Assembly: GCA_009377445.1 (NCBI GenBank)
Contig: WHUA01000018.1
Coordinates: 1-64,000, forward strand
DNA length: 64,000 nucleotides
Source: Alphaproteobacteria bacterium
GTDB lineage: Bacteria > Pseudomonadota > Alphaproteobacteria > UBA8366
Direction: 5' to 3'
The notes beneath the pieces are model-generated. The model was not told the DNA's origin. It ran no database searches and saw only the letters and a list, made by a program, of their open reading frames with translations. The position numbers were made by a program, and so were the translations under genes. Below are positions 56,356 through 64,000 of this stretch, in pieces; within the stretch, counting starts at the first letter, position 1, and every line of letters starts with the position of its first letter.

Positions 56356-57105
56356 TCAGCCCTTCGGCTTGCCCGACTTCGCGCCGGCCGCCTGGAAGCG
56401 GCCGAGCGCGGCCAGCATCTGATTGAGCTGCCGGCCCATGTCGAGCGCGTTGTCGAGCGGCATCGTCTCCGCCGCGCGGAAGGTGTCGCGCGTCAGCTTC
56501 ACCGCGCGCGGGTCGAGCGCCGCCAGCTTGCCGACGAAGTCGGCCTCGATCGCGGCGAGCGCCGCTGCATCCTCGGCCAGGCGGTTGATCAGCCCGGCGG
56601 CGAACAGGCGTTCGGCGGGGATCGCCTCGCCGAACATGGCGAATTCGAGCCCGAGCCTGGGCCCCACGAGGCGCGACAGGATCGGCGTGCAGACCGAGGC
56701 GGGAAAGCCGTGGCGCATCTCGAAGGCGCCGAACTGCGCCGACCGCTCGGCGAGCACGAAGTCGCAGCCCATCGCCAGCGTAAAGCCCCCGGCCACCGCC
56801 CAGCCGCGCACCACCGCGACCGACGGCACGGAACTGCGGTGCAGTGCATGGAATACCCGCACCCAGGCGTCGTCGACCGCGAAGGCGTCGTCCTTCAGGT
56901 CGTCGCCTGCCGAGCGCAGGTCGCGGCCCGCGCTGAAGATATCGCCCGCGCCCTTGATCACCAGGACGCGGCAGGCGGGATCGCGCGATTCCTGCTCCAG
57001 CGTGTCGGCGAGCCGGCGGGTCAGCGCCAGGTCGAACGCGTTCTTCCGCTCCGGCCGGTTGAGCAGGAGGGTGACGGCGCCGTCGCGGCGATCGATGTCC
57101 AGCAT
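56356..57105 (-). CDS. Enoyl-CoA hydratase/isomerase family protein
   Basis: 249 residues from ATG 57105, preceded by GGAGGAGA. Crotonase segments: FSAGRDLRSAGDDL, VVRGWAVAGGFTLAMGCDFV with the oxyanion Gly pair, and AFEMRHGFPASVCTPILSRL. The catalytic Glu positions are not clear by eye, so the reaction could be hydration, isomerisation or hydrolysis. Lies opposite the lpxD-like gene start. Confidence 0.87.
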   Translation of the reverse strand: MLDIDRRDGAVTLLLNRPERKNAFDLALTRRLADTLEQESRDPACRVLVIKGAGDIFSAGRDLRSAGDDLKDDAFAVDDAWVRVFHALHRSSVPSVAVVRGWAVAGGFTLAMGCDFVLAERSAQFGAFEMRHGFPASVCTPILSRLVGPRLGLEFAMFGEAIPAERLFAAGLINRLAEDAAALAAIEADFVGKLAALDPRAVKLTRDTFRAAETMPLDNALDMGRQLNQMLAALGRFQAAGAKSGKPKG

Positions 57106-57233
57106 CTCGTGTCTCCTCCCGGCGTTCCGCGTCCAAAGTGTGGACAATCTGCCCCTTGTTTGCCTGGGATGGACGGTGTAGGCAAGCGCCCAGGCCGGCT
57201 GCGGCTCAGGCGGCATGGCACCGGGAGCAAGGA

Positions 57234-58331
57234 ATGAAACTCAGCGAAGTCGCGGAGGCGCTGGGCGGCGAACTGGTCGGCGACGGGTCGATCGAGATCG
57301 TGCGCGCGGTGCATCCGGCGGAGGCCGAGTCCGCGGCCGATCTCGCGCTGGCCATGGATAAGCGGCTGGCCGAGGCATTGAACGGCTGCAAGGCGCGCGC
57401 GGCGGTCCTCGCCGAGGGCGCCGCGATTCCGGACGGGCGGCTGGACGGCTACATCCTGGTCAAGCGCCCGCGCTACGCGATGGCCGGGGTGACGCGCCTG
57501 TTCGATATGCCGGTGCACGCGCCTGAAGGCATCCATCCGAGCGCCGTCGTCGAGCCGGACGCCGAGGTGGCCAAGGACGTGCGAATCGGGCCGTTCGCCT
57601 ATGTGGCGAGCGGCGCCGTCGTGGCGGCGGGGACGGTGCTGATGTCGCACGTCACGGTCGGCGCCGGCGCGCGCATCGGCCCGGACAGCCTGCTGCATGC
57701 GGGCGCGCGCATTGGCGAGCGCGTGGAGATCGGCGCGCGCGCCATCATCCACCAGAACGCCAGCATCGGCGCGGACGGGTTCAGCTTCGTCACGCCCGAT
57801 GCGGGCGCGGCGGAGGAGGCGCGCAGCGGCGCCAGCGATTCCGTCACGGCGCAGAACGTCGTGCTGACGCGGATCAATTCGATCGGCACGGTGATTATTG
57901 GCGACGATGTCGAGATCGGCGCCTGCACCTCGATCGACCGCGGCACCATCAGCGCCACGCGCATCGGCAACTGCACCAAGATCGACGACCTCGTCATGAT
58001 CGGCCACAATGTCGAGATCGGCGAGAACTGCATGATCTGCGGCCAGGCCGGCATCGCCGGCAGCACGCGCATCGGCAGCCGCGTCGTCCTGGCCGGGCAG
58101 GTCGGGGTCGGCGACCACCTGACAATCGGCGACGACGTGGTGGTCGGGGCGCGCTCCGCCGTCGGCACCAACCTGCCGTCCCGCATGGTGGCGATCGGGA
58201 CGCCCGCCGTCGCGCGCAGCAAGGCGGCGGAGATCTATATGTACACCCGGCGCCTGAAGGGCCTCTTCGACGAGGTCGGCCGGCTCAAGACGCGGCTCAC
58301 CGCTATTGAATCCGGTAAGAAAAAAGGCTAA
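57234..58331 (+). CDS. lpxD: LpxD-like UDP-3-O-acylglucosamine N-acyltransferase
   Basis: 365 residues. N-terminal domain, then a left-handed beta-helix of hexapeptide repeats (I-G-x-x-x-x), with the LpxD-type active-site His region 'RIGPFAYVASGAV', IHQNASIGADGFSF and the loop around 'DDLVMIGHNVEIGENC' where the catalytic His lies. It would transfer an acyl chain from ACP in lipid A assembly. ATG 57234 follows GGGAGCAAGGA. Downstream ACP and ketosynthase genes make acyl donors; it may be a second, specialised LpxD. Confidence 0.85.
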   Translation: MKLSEVAEALGGELVGDGSIEIVRAVHPAEAESAADLALAMDKRLAEALNGCKARAAVLAEGAAIPDGRLDGYILVKRPRYAMAGVTRLFDMPVHAPEGIHPSAVVEPDAEVAKDVRIGPFAYVASGAVVAAGTVLMSHVTVGAGARIGPDSLLHAGARIGERVEIGARAIIHQNASIGADGFSFVTPDAGAAEEARSGASDSVTAQNVVLTRINSIGTVIIGDDVEIGACTSIDRGTISATRIGNCTKIDDLVMIGHNVEIGENCMICGQAGIAGSTRIGSRVVLAGQVGVGDHLTIGDDVVVGARSAVGTNLPSRMVAIGTPAVARSKAAEIYMYTRRLKGLFDEVGRLKTRLTAIESGKKKG

Positions 58332-58384
58332 CGAAGCGTGCTATCCCGCAATACCGTATGATGGCCGCCGGAGTGGAGAGGAAT

Positions 58385-58642
58385 ATGTCGAGTGTCGAGA
58401 GCGATGTATACGACATCATCGCCGAGAAGTCGGCCGTCGATCGGGTGAAGCTGAAGCGGGACGCGAAACTCACCGACCTCGAGATCGAATCGCTGGATGT
58501 GGTCGAGATCATCTTCGCCGTCGAGGAGAAGTTCGACATCCACGTTCCTTATAACGCCAACGACCAGGAACTGGAATTCGAGACGGTCGGCGACGTGATC
58601 GATGCGGTCCAGAAATTGATCGACGAAGGCAAGCCGGCCTGA
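58385..58642 (+). CDS. Acyl carrier protein
   Basis: 85 residues with the ACP four-helix pattern. The phosphopantetheine attachment Ser is S36 in LEIESLDVVEIIFAVEEKFD, where the usual DSL reads ESL. Residues 65-85 form the last helix. Not the longer AcpXL type. ATG 58385 follows GGAGAGGAAT. Lies between lpxD and a ketosynthase gene, so it probably serves these. Confidence 0.85.
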   Translation: MSSVESDVYDIIAEKSAVDRVKLKRDAKLTDLEIESLDVVEIIFAVEEKFDIHVPYNANDQELEFETVGDVIDAVQKLIDEGKPA

Positions 58643-58686
58643 GCGCCGGGCTGGATGAAAGCCCCACCCCTGGACACACGGATCGC

Positions 58687-59904
58687 ATGAACAGAGTCGT
58701 AATAACCGGGCTTGGCGTCTTCAGCGCGGCCGGCAAGGCCGTGCCCGCGTTCTGGGAGACGGTGCGCGAGGGCCGCTCGGTCATCGGCCCGCTGACGATC
58801 ATCGACACCAGCGATCTGCACATCAAGATCGGCGCTGAAATCAAGGACTTCGAGCCTAAAGATCACTTCCTCCCAAAGCAGCTCGCCCTGCTCGACCGCT
58901 TCAGCCAGCTCGCCGTGATGGCGTCGCGCGAGGCGATCGAGGACGCGGGCGTCACCTTCGAGGGCGAGGACGGCGAGCGGACGGCCTGCCTGATCGGCTC
59001 CGGCGTCGGCGGCCAGCAGACGCTCGACGAGAGCTATTACCGGATCTATGCGCAGGGCCGCAAAGGCGTGCACCCGTTCACGATTCCGCGCCTGATGCTG
59101 AATGCCGCCTGCAGCCATGTCTGCATGGAGCACGGCATCAAGGGGCCGGCCTTCGCCGTCGCCAGCGCCTGCTCGTCGTCGACGCACGCGATCGGCCAAG
59201 CCTACCACATGGTGCGGAGCGGCATGGTCCACACCGCGGTGACCGGCGGCACGGAAGCCTGCATCGCGCTCGGCACCATGAAGGGCTGGGAGGCGATCCG
59301 CGTCATGGCGACCGATACCTGCCGTCCCTTCTCGAAGGGCCGGACGGGGATGACGCTGGGCGAGGGGGCGGCGGTCGTCGTGCTCGAGACGCTGGAGCGG
59401 GCCAAGGCGCGCGGCGCCAGGATCTACGCCGAGCTTTGCGGCTTCGGCATGAGCTCGGACGCCATGGACATCACCTTGCCGGACGCCAACGGCGCGGCGC
59501 GGGCGATGACCGGAGCGCTGAAGGACGCGCGCCTAAACGCGGAGGACATCGACTACGTCAACGCGCACGGCACCGGGACGGCGGCGAACGACGTCACCGA
59601 GACGCGGGCGCTCCGCATGGCGCTCGGCAACGGCGTGGCGGAAAAGCTCGCGGTGTCGTCCAGCAAGTCCGTATTCGGCCATGCTCTTGGCGGGGCGGGC
59701 GCGCTGGAATTGGTCGTTACGGCGCTCGCCATCCGCGACAGCGTCGTGCCGCCGACCGCGAACTTCACCGAGCGCGACCCGGCATGCGATCTCGACTACG
59801 TGCCGAACCAGCCGCGCGAGCGGAAGATCCGGGCCGCGATATCCAATTCCTTCGCCTTCGGCGGCCTCAACGCCGTGCTCGCCGTCAGGCGCTTCGACGG
59901 TTAA
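58687..59904 (+). CDS. Beta-ketoacyl-ACP synthase II-type (KAS/FabF-like)
   Basis: 405 residues. Catalytic triad C162 (VASACSSSTHA), H294 (NAHGTGTAANDVTE) and H332 (SVFGHALGGAGALE); GFGMSSDAMDITLPDAN before the second half. KAS II elongation of acyl-ACPs. It follows the ACP by 44 bp; with lpxD it suggests synthesis of a special fatty acid for lipid A or a similar lipid. Confidence 0.9.
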   Translation: MNRVVITGLGVFSAAGKAVPAFWETVREGRSVIGPLTIIDTSDLHIKIGAEIKDFEPKDHFLPKQLALLDRFSQLAVMASREAIEDAGVTFEGEDGERTACLIGSGVGGQQTLDESYYRIYAQGRKGVHPFTIPRLMLNAACSHVCMEHGIKGPAFAVASACSSSTHAIGQAYHMVRSGMVHTAVTGGTEACIALGTMKGWEAIRVMATDTCRPFSKGRTGMTLGEGAAVVVLETLERAKARGARIYAELCGFGMSSDAMDITLPDANGAARAMTGALKDARLNAEDIDYVNAHGTGTAANDVTETRALRMALGNGVAEKLAVSSSKSVFGHALGGAGALELVVTALAIRDSVVPPTANFTERDPACDLDYVPNQPRERKIRAAISNSFAFGGLNAVLAVRRFDG

Positions 59905-59994
59905 ATATTTCCTAACACTCTCGGCGCTACCATGACGGTGCGGCGGCAGCCCGTTGCCGCCTGCTGACCTGTCCAGGAAAAGCCGGTTGCGCCA

Positions 59995-60858
59995 ATGCGT
60001 TATTCACTGATCTTCACGTTCTCGATTTTAAGCGCCGCGCTGCTCGCGCCTGCCGCATGGGCCCAGCCGCAAGCCCAGTCGCAAGCCCAGGCGCAGGCGA
60101 AATCGCCCGGCCATATCTGGGTCTGCGCCGGATACTTCGAGCAGCGGCTCGACCGGGAGGAGGCCTCGCACGGCATCCGCGTCTACCGCGAGCGCTTCAT
60201 GGCCCGGAAGGACGGAGCGGTCCGCCGCGCGGTGTTCGTCTTCCCCGTCGCCTTCCGCATCATGCGCGACCATCTGCGCTCGCAGACCGCGACCCGCTTC
60301 GGCGAGGCGGCCTTTTCCGAGCATGCGGCGCTCGATCTCGGCCTGGATGTCGCGGCGGCGCCGGCCGGCAAGGCCGCCACGGCCGTCAAGCACCGGCCGG
60401 GCGACCAGCTCGCCGCGCTTGCCGACCCCGGAATCCGCCTCGAAAGCGCCGCGGCGGTTCGCATGACCACAAAACCCTATAACGTCGTTCCGTCGAAGAA
60501 CGGCTGGTCCGAGCTGCACATGGTCGCGCTGGACGGCGCCAGCATCGTCGGCATCGACAGCACGCTCATCGTGCTGTGGCGGCAGGACAGCGCCGAGGCA
60601 TGGGGCACCGGCAAGTCCGGCAGCCTGCTCGATTTCGGCAAGCACAGGCTCAGCGCCGATTTCGTGACGAGCAGCGAGTTCGCGCTCATGGAGCGCCTGA
60701 GCAAGCTCTACAACACGCCCTTCGGCCTGTTCCCGCTGTCCGGCGGCGGCCCGCTCGGCAAGGACGCCGCGAGCCTGCGCAACGCCCGCGACTGGCTTGC
60801 GAAATACAAGGAAAATCCCGAGGAAAAGCTCCAAGCCGCGCATCCGGGACGCTGCTGA
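59995..60858 (+). CDS. Exported protein of unknown function
   Basis: 287 residues. Signal peptide cleaved near AWA (residue 23), then a Gln/Ala-rich linker (QPQAQSQAQAQAKSPG) and a domain with one Cys near the start (HIWVCAGYFEQRLDREEASH) and one at the end (HPGRC). No family recognised. It is the next gene after KAS with 90 bp between and may belong with the lipid cluster as an envelope protein. Confidence 0.6.
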   Translation: MRYSLIFTFSILSAALLAPAAWAQPQAQSQAQAQAKSPGHIWVCAGYFEQRLDREEASHGIRVYRERFMARKDGAVRRAVFVFPVAFRIMRDHLRSQTATRFGEAAFSEHAALDLGLDVAAAPAGKAATAVKHRPGDQLAALADPGIRLESAAAVRMTTKPYNVVPSKNGWSELHMVALDGASIVGIDSTLIVLWRQDSAEAWGTGKSGSLLDFGKHRLSADFVTSSEFALMERLSKLYNTPFGLFPLSGGGPLGKDAASLRNARDWLAKYKENPEEKLQAAHPGRC

Positions 60859-60895
60859 GCTTCTAACGGGCGCGTCGTGACCAAGACCGCGCCGT

Positions 60896-60925
60896 GGACA
60901 CCCCGGTCAAGCCGGGGTGTGACGA
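60896..60925. repeat. Palindromic repeat, family 3 (single)
   Basis: GACACCCCGG-TCAAG-CCGGGGTGT then GACGATTA, one hairpin with 9-10-bp arms, like the units at 53873 and 53926. It sits between the convergent exported-protein gene and queG. Confidence 0.75.
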
Positions 60926-60946
60926 TTATTATTTAATTTCAGTCTA

Positions 60947-62107
60947 TTATCCCGCCATCCGCCGCTCGGCCGGCTCTAACTGCGTCCATTCGCCGGCGAC
61001 ATCGGGGTCGGGCTCCAGGGGCAGTCGGCGGGCGCGGAGGGCGGCGAAGCGGTTGCCGGGCAGGAGGCGCGACAGCGCCCAGACGGCCATGGCGCGGACG
61101 ACCGGCGCGGCGTCGCCGAGCAGGCGCTCCGCCGCGGGGGCGAGGCGCGCGTCGCCGCTGTTGCCCATGGCGATCAGCACGTTGCGGACGAAGCGGTCGC
61201 GCCCGATGCGCTTGATTGCGGAGCCGGAGAAGACCTTGCGGAAGCCGGCGTCGTCGAGCGCGGCCAGGTCGGTCAGGCGGGGCGCTGTCAGCTCGAGCCG
61301 GGGCAGGAAATCCGGGTCGAGCGTCGGCGTCGCGAACTTGTTCCATGGGCAGACCGCAAGGCAGTCGTCGCAGCCGTAGATGCGGTGGCCGATGCCTTCG
61401 CGGAGCTCGGGGTCGATGTGGCCCTTGTGCTCGATCGTGAGGTAGGAGACGCAGCGCCGGGCGTCGAGCTTGTAGGGCTCGGGGAAGGCGTTGGTGGGAC
61501 AGACGTCCTGGCATTTGCGGCAGGAGCCGCAATGGTCGGCGACGGCCTCGTCCGGCGCGAGCGCCAGGTCGGTATAGACCTCGCCCAGGAACAGCCAGGA
61601 GCCGAAGCTGCGCGATACCAGGTTGGTGTGCTTGCCCTGCCAGCCGAGGCCGGCGCGCTGGGCGAGCGGCTTTTCCATCACCGGAGCGGTGTCGACGAAC
61701 AGCTTCACCCCGGCGCCGAGGTCTTCATGGATCCAGCGGGCGAGCGCCCTGAGCCGCTTCTTCATCACGTCGTGGTAGTCGCGGTTCCGGGCATAAGCAG
61801 AGATCGTGCCCCGGCCGCTGCGGCGCATCCGCGGATAGGCGTCGAGCGGGTTCTCGTGCGGCGCGTAGTTGGCCGCCACGGCGATAACGCTGCGCGCTTC
61901 CGGCCACAGGACGTCCGGCGCGGCGCGGCGCTTGGCGCCGGCGGCGAGCCAGCCCATGTCGCCGTGGTAGCCGCGGGCGAGGTATTCGGCGAGATCCGAT
62001 CCGGCCTGGCTTCCGAGCGACGCCTCGGCAAAGCCGACCGCGTCGAATCCCAGGCTCAGCGCCCGGTCTCTAATGGCGTCCCTGATGGCGTCGCGGTCGC
62101 GTTCCAT
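60947..62107 (-). CDS. queG: Epoxyqueuosine reductase
   Basis: 386 residues. Iron-sulfur ligands CGSCRKCQDVCPTNAF and YGCDDCLAVCPWN mark two [4Fe-4S] clusters; a cobalamin-binding domain precedes them (YARNRDYHDVMKKRLRALAR, APVMEKPLAQRAGLGWQGKH). QueG converts epoxyqueuosine to queuosine in tRNA. Last of a queA-queF-queG set; ATG 62107 is 12 bp after the queF stop. Confidence 0.95.
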   Translation of the reverse strand: MERDRDAIRDAIRDRALSLGFDAVGFAEASLGSQAGSDLAEYLARGYHGDMGWLAAGAKRRAAPDVLWPEARSVIAVAANYAPHENPLDAYPRMRRSGRGTISAYARNRDYHDVMKKRLRALARWIHEDLGAGVKLFVDTAPVMEKPLAQRAGLGWQGKHTNLVSRSFGSWLFLGEVYTDLALAPDEAVADHCGSCRKCQDVCPTNAFPEPYKLDARRCVSYLTIEHKGHIDPELREGIGHRIYGCDDCLAVCPWNKFATPTLDPDFLPRLELTAPRLTDLAALDDAGFRKVFSGSAIKRIGRDRFVRNVLIAMGNSGDARLAPAAERLLGDAAPVVRAMAVWALSRLLPGNRFAALRARRLPLEPDPDVAGEWTQLEPAERRMAG

Positions 62108-62119
62108 GGCGCCTCAGCC

Positions 62120-62584
62120 TCAGCCACGGCCGCGGTAGGGCTGGACGCCCTGGTCCGGCAGCCAAAGGCCCTCCGGCGGTTGGCCCGACTGGTAGAACAC
62201 GTCGATCGGCATGCCGCCGCGCGGGTACCAGTAGCCGCCGATGCGGAGCCAGGCGGGCGTCAGCGCCTGCTCCAGCCGCTTGGCGATCGCCACGGTGCAG
62301 CCCTCGTGGAAGCCGCTGTGGTTGCGGAAGGCGGCGAGAAAGAGCTTCAGCGACTTGCTCTCCACCAGCAGCTTCGCCGGCACGTAGTCGATGACGAGAT
62401 GCGCGAAATCCGGCTGGCCCGTCACCGGGCAGAGCGTGGTGAACTCCGGGCAGGCGAAGCGCACGAGGTAGGCCGTGCCGGGGTGCGGGTTGGCGACCGT
62501 TTCCAGCGCCGCTTCGGCGGGCGAGGCGGGGATCGGGCTTGTCTTGCCAAGCAGCGTCAGTTGCTCGTAGCGCGCGTCGGCCAT
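62120..62584 (-). CDS. queF: NADPH-dependent 7-cyano-7-deazaguanine reductase (unimodular QueF)
   Basis: 154 residues, the short QueF form. Catalytic Cys in FACPEFTTLCPVTGQPDFAH, then DYVPAKLLVESKSLKLFLAA and 'FRNHSGFHEGCTVAIA', the QueF signature. It reduces preQ0 to preQ1. ATG 62584 follows AGGATATTC. No preQ1 riboswitch was seen upstream. Confidence 0.95.
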   Translation of the reverse strand: MADARYEQLTLLGKTSPIPASPAEAALETVANPHPGTAYLVRFACPEFTTLCPVTGQPDFAHLVIDYVPAKLLVESKSLKLFLAAFRNHSGFHEGCTVAIAKRLEQALTPAWLRIGGYWYPRGGMPIDVFYQSGQPPEGLWLPDQGVQPYRGRG

Positions 62585-62640
62585 GAATATCCTGCGGTAT
62601 CGAATGGACAATAGATAAAAGTAGCGTGAGTCGAAAGCAT

Positions 62641-63678
62641 TCACAGCCCCTCCTGACGGTGGAGGAGGCAGGCGTCTCCATAGGAATAAAATCTATATCC
62701 CTCGCGGATCGCATGCGCGTAGGCGGCCTTCATGCGCTCCAGCCCGGCGAAGGCGCCGACCAGCATGAACAGGGTCGAGCGCGGCAGGTGGAAGTTGGTC
62801 AGCAGCATGTCCGGCACGCGAAACCGGTACCCGGGCAAAATGAACAGGCTCGTCTCCCCCTCGAAGGGCGAGACCATGCCGCCGGGCGCGGCGGCGCTTT
62901 CGAGCAGGCGGAGCGACGTCGACCCGACCGCGACGACACGGTTTCCGGCCGCGCGCGCGGCGTTCACCGCGGCGGCGGCTTCCGGCGGGACAATGCCCCA
63001 TTCCGGATGCATGCGGTGATCGCCCGCCATCGCCGCGGTGACGGGAAGGAAGGTGCCGGCGCCGACATGCAGCGTCACGGTCGCGCGCCGGACGCCCCTG
63101 GCATCGAGCGCGGCGAACAGCCGGTCCGTGAAATGGAGGCCCGCCGTCGGCGCCGCGACGGCGCCGTCGCGGCGCGCGTAGATCGTCTGGTAGCGCTCGC
63201 CGTCTTCCGCATGCGGGCCCTGTGCGCGCTTGATGTAGGGGGGCAGGGGCACCTGGCCATGATCGCGGAGCGCACGCTGGAATGCGTCCCCGGCGAGGTT
63301 GGGGGCGACGGCGATTTCGCCCGCTTCGAGCTTTTCCGTGACGTCGGCGTAGAATCCGGGGCCGAAGTCGATGCGGTCGCCGGGTTTCAGGCGCCGCGCG
63401 GGCCTGGCGAAGGCGCGCCATTGCCCGCCGGGCAGGCGGCGATGCAGCGTGACTTCGACCGACGCCGCGCCGCGCCGGCCGCGCAGCCGCGCCGGGATGA
63501 CGCGCGTGTCGTTCATCACCAGCAGGTCGCCCGGCGCCAGCAGGCCCGGCAGCGCCGCGACCAGGCGGTCGGCGAGGCCATCGCCAACTTCCAGCAGCCG
63601 CGCGGAATCCCGTGGCGTGGCAGGCTCTTGGGCAATCAGGCTCTGCGGCAGGTCGAATTCGAATTCGTCGGTTCTCAT
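62641..63678 (-). CDS. queA: tRNA preQ1(34) S-adenosylmethionine ribosyltransferase-isomerase
   Basis: 345 residues. QueA motifs: MRTDEFEFDLPQSLIAQEPA start, 'VMNDTRVIPARLRGRR', 'YQTIYARRDGAVAAPTAGLHFTDRLF' and 'LLTNFHLPRSTLFMLVGAFAG'. It transfers the ribose of SAM to preQ1 in tRNA, before QueG. First gene of the set; queF starts 56 bp after its stop. ATG 63678 is chosen for the standard N-terminus. Confidence 0.95.
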   Translation of the reverse strand: MRTDEFEFDLPQSLIAQEPATPRDSARLLEVGDGLADRLVAALPGLLAPGDLLVMNDTRVIPARLRGRRGAASVEVTLHRRLPGGQWRAFARPARRLKPGDRIDFGPGFYADVTEKLEAGEIAVAPNLAGDAFQRALRDHGQVPLPPYIKRAQGPHAEDGERYQTIYARRDGAVAAPTAGLHFTDRLFAALDARGVRRATVTLHVGAGTFLPVTAAMAGDHRMHPEWGIVPPEAAAAVNAARAAGNRVVAVGSTSLRLLESAAAPGGMVSPFEGETSLFILPGYRFRVPDMLLTNFHLPRSTLFMLVGAFAGLERMKAAYAHAIREGYRFYSYGDACLLHRQEGL

Positions 63679-63852
63679 GGTTCCGCTATGTATGGAAGAC
63701 CGCGTTCCGGCGCGCCAGGACAACTTTGCCGCAGGTCCCGATCTTTCGCGAACCGGCTTAGTTAATGGAAAATAAAGCCGGTTTCCGATAGGTAGTGGTC
63801 GGTTCGCCGTCGCCGTGCTTTCATGATGCGGGGAGGCCCCGCCGGAGTATCC

Positions 63853-64000
63853 GTGCCGCAAGCTGCGCAAATGGAGCTGTTCGCCTTCGCCTGGTTCATA
63901 TCGTGCTGGATCGGCTACACGCTGTATTCCGACCGCACGTCCCGCAAGGGCAACGGGCTCGTGGGCGCCATGGAGCGCCAGCGCGAGCACTGGATGCGCC
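63853..64000 (+). CDS. DUF599 membrane protein, N-terminal part (runs off the window)
   Basis: The 49 codons from GTG 63853 read PQAAQMELFAFAWFISCWIG then YTLYSDRTSRKGNGLVGAME RQREHWMR, the N-terminus of DUF599-family membrane proteins of unknown function. GGAG (63844-63847) is 5 bp upstream of the GTG; ATG 63871 is a shorter alternative. One helix is visible so far (about 8-20). The gene continues beyond the window. Confidence 0.8.
   Translation, partial: MPQAAQMELFAFAWFISCWIGYTLYSDRTSRKGNGLVGAMERQREHWMR

Noticed and set aside
58385..58642. AcpXL-type carrier for very-long-chain lipid A acylation
   Set aside because: The sequence is shorter and lacks the AcpXL pattern; only the neighbourhood suggests a lipid A role.
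62585..62640. Possible preQ1 riboswitch between queA and queF
   Set aside because: The short region lacks the preQ1-I or -II conserved loop and A-rich tail; the genes look like a simple operon.

Overview
The window is GC-rich, densely coded bacterial chromosome. Everything points to an alphaproteobacterium, probably Rhodospirillales-like: a sigma54-type promoter in front of glnB-glnA, a P-II protein with the Y51 uridylylation site, a PEP-CTERM type exported protein, tricarboxylate (TctCBA) and Bug-type transport, several CoA/amidohydrolase catabolic genes, and many short palindromic intergenic repeats. The species cannot be named from sequence alone. Housekeeping anchors are topoisomerase IV subunit B (12.6-14.6 kb), glnB-glnA (16.4-18.3 kb), tRNA-His (24.2 kb), an lpxD-like gene with an ACP and a ketosynthase (57.2-59.9 kb) and queA-queF-queG (60.9-63.7 kb).

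Layout. 0-0.7 kb: end of an IS3-family element beside a TumE/TumA-type toxin-antitoxin locus whose toxin has collapsed to 28 codons. 0.8-5.5 kb: exported proteins, a Spy/CpxP-like periplasmic protein and a divergent two-component system. 5.6-12.6 kb: RhlE helicase, small hydrolases, SDR, M48 protease, AraC regulator, TSUP exporter. 12.6-19.7 kb: parE, thioesterase, C13-type lipoprotein peptidase, glnA, glnB, aminotransferase. 19.8-24.3 kb: binding-protein-dependent ABC importer and tRNA-His. 24.4-33 kb: membrane glycosyltransferase-like protein, then three organic-acid uptake systems (TAXI-type lipoprotein plus GltS symporter, TctB-TctA-TctC) around a LigI-like amidohydrolase. 32.9-40 kb: thiolase/DUF35 pair, cupin, Crp-type regulator, SDR, class II aldolase, PEP mutase-like enzyme. 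40.1-44.5 kb: a toxin-antitoxin island (HicAB, DUF4160/DUF2442-HTH, ParE-type, RelE/ParE-type) enclosing a YadGH-like ABC exporter. 44.5-49.9 kb: enoyl-CoA hydratase, LLM oxidoreductase, GlcG-like protein, a probable selenoprotein, AsmA-family protein, possible small RNA. 49.9-55.3 kb: PrpF, TcuA-like flavoprotein, LysR and MmgE/PrpD, a tricarboxylate-type catabolic set. 55.5-64 kb: GNAT, enoyl-CoA hydratase, lipid/acyl cluster, queuosine genes and the start of a DUF599 protein.

The most notable find is at 47155-47373: a 73-codon gene with an in-frame TGA at the second position of a C-x-x-U motif. The frame continues for 61 codons after the TGA with the conserved features of the Rdx (SelW-like) family, and a hairpin lies just downstream as a bacterial SECIS should. 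Ordinary gene calling ends the protein at residue 10 and misses it.

Other signals worth attention are a pair of tandem 19-bp operators covering a consensus promoter of the DUF4160/DUF2442-HTH module, two probable leaderless transcripts, the in-frame internal deletion of the TumE toxin, a periplasmic TAXI lipoprotein translationally coupled to a GltS symporter rather than to a TRAP permease, and three families of REP/REPIN-like repeats.
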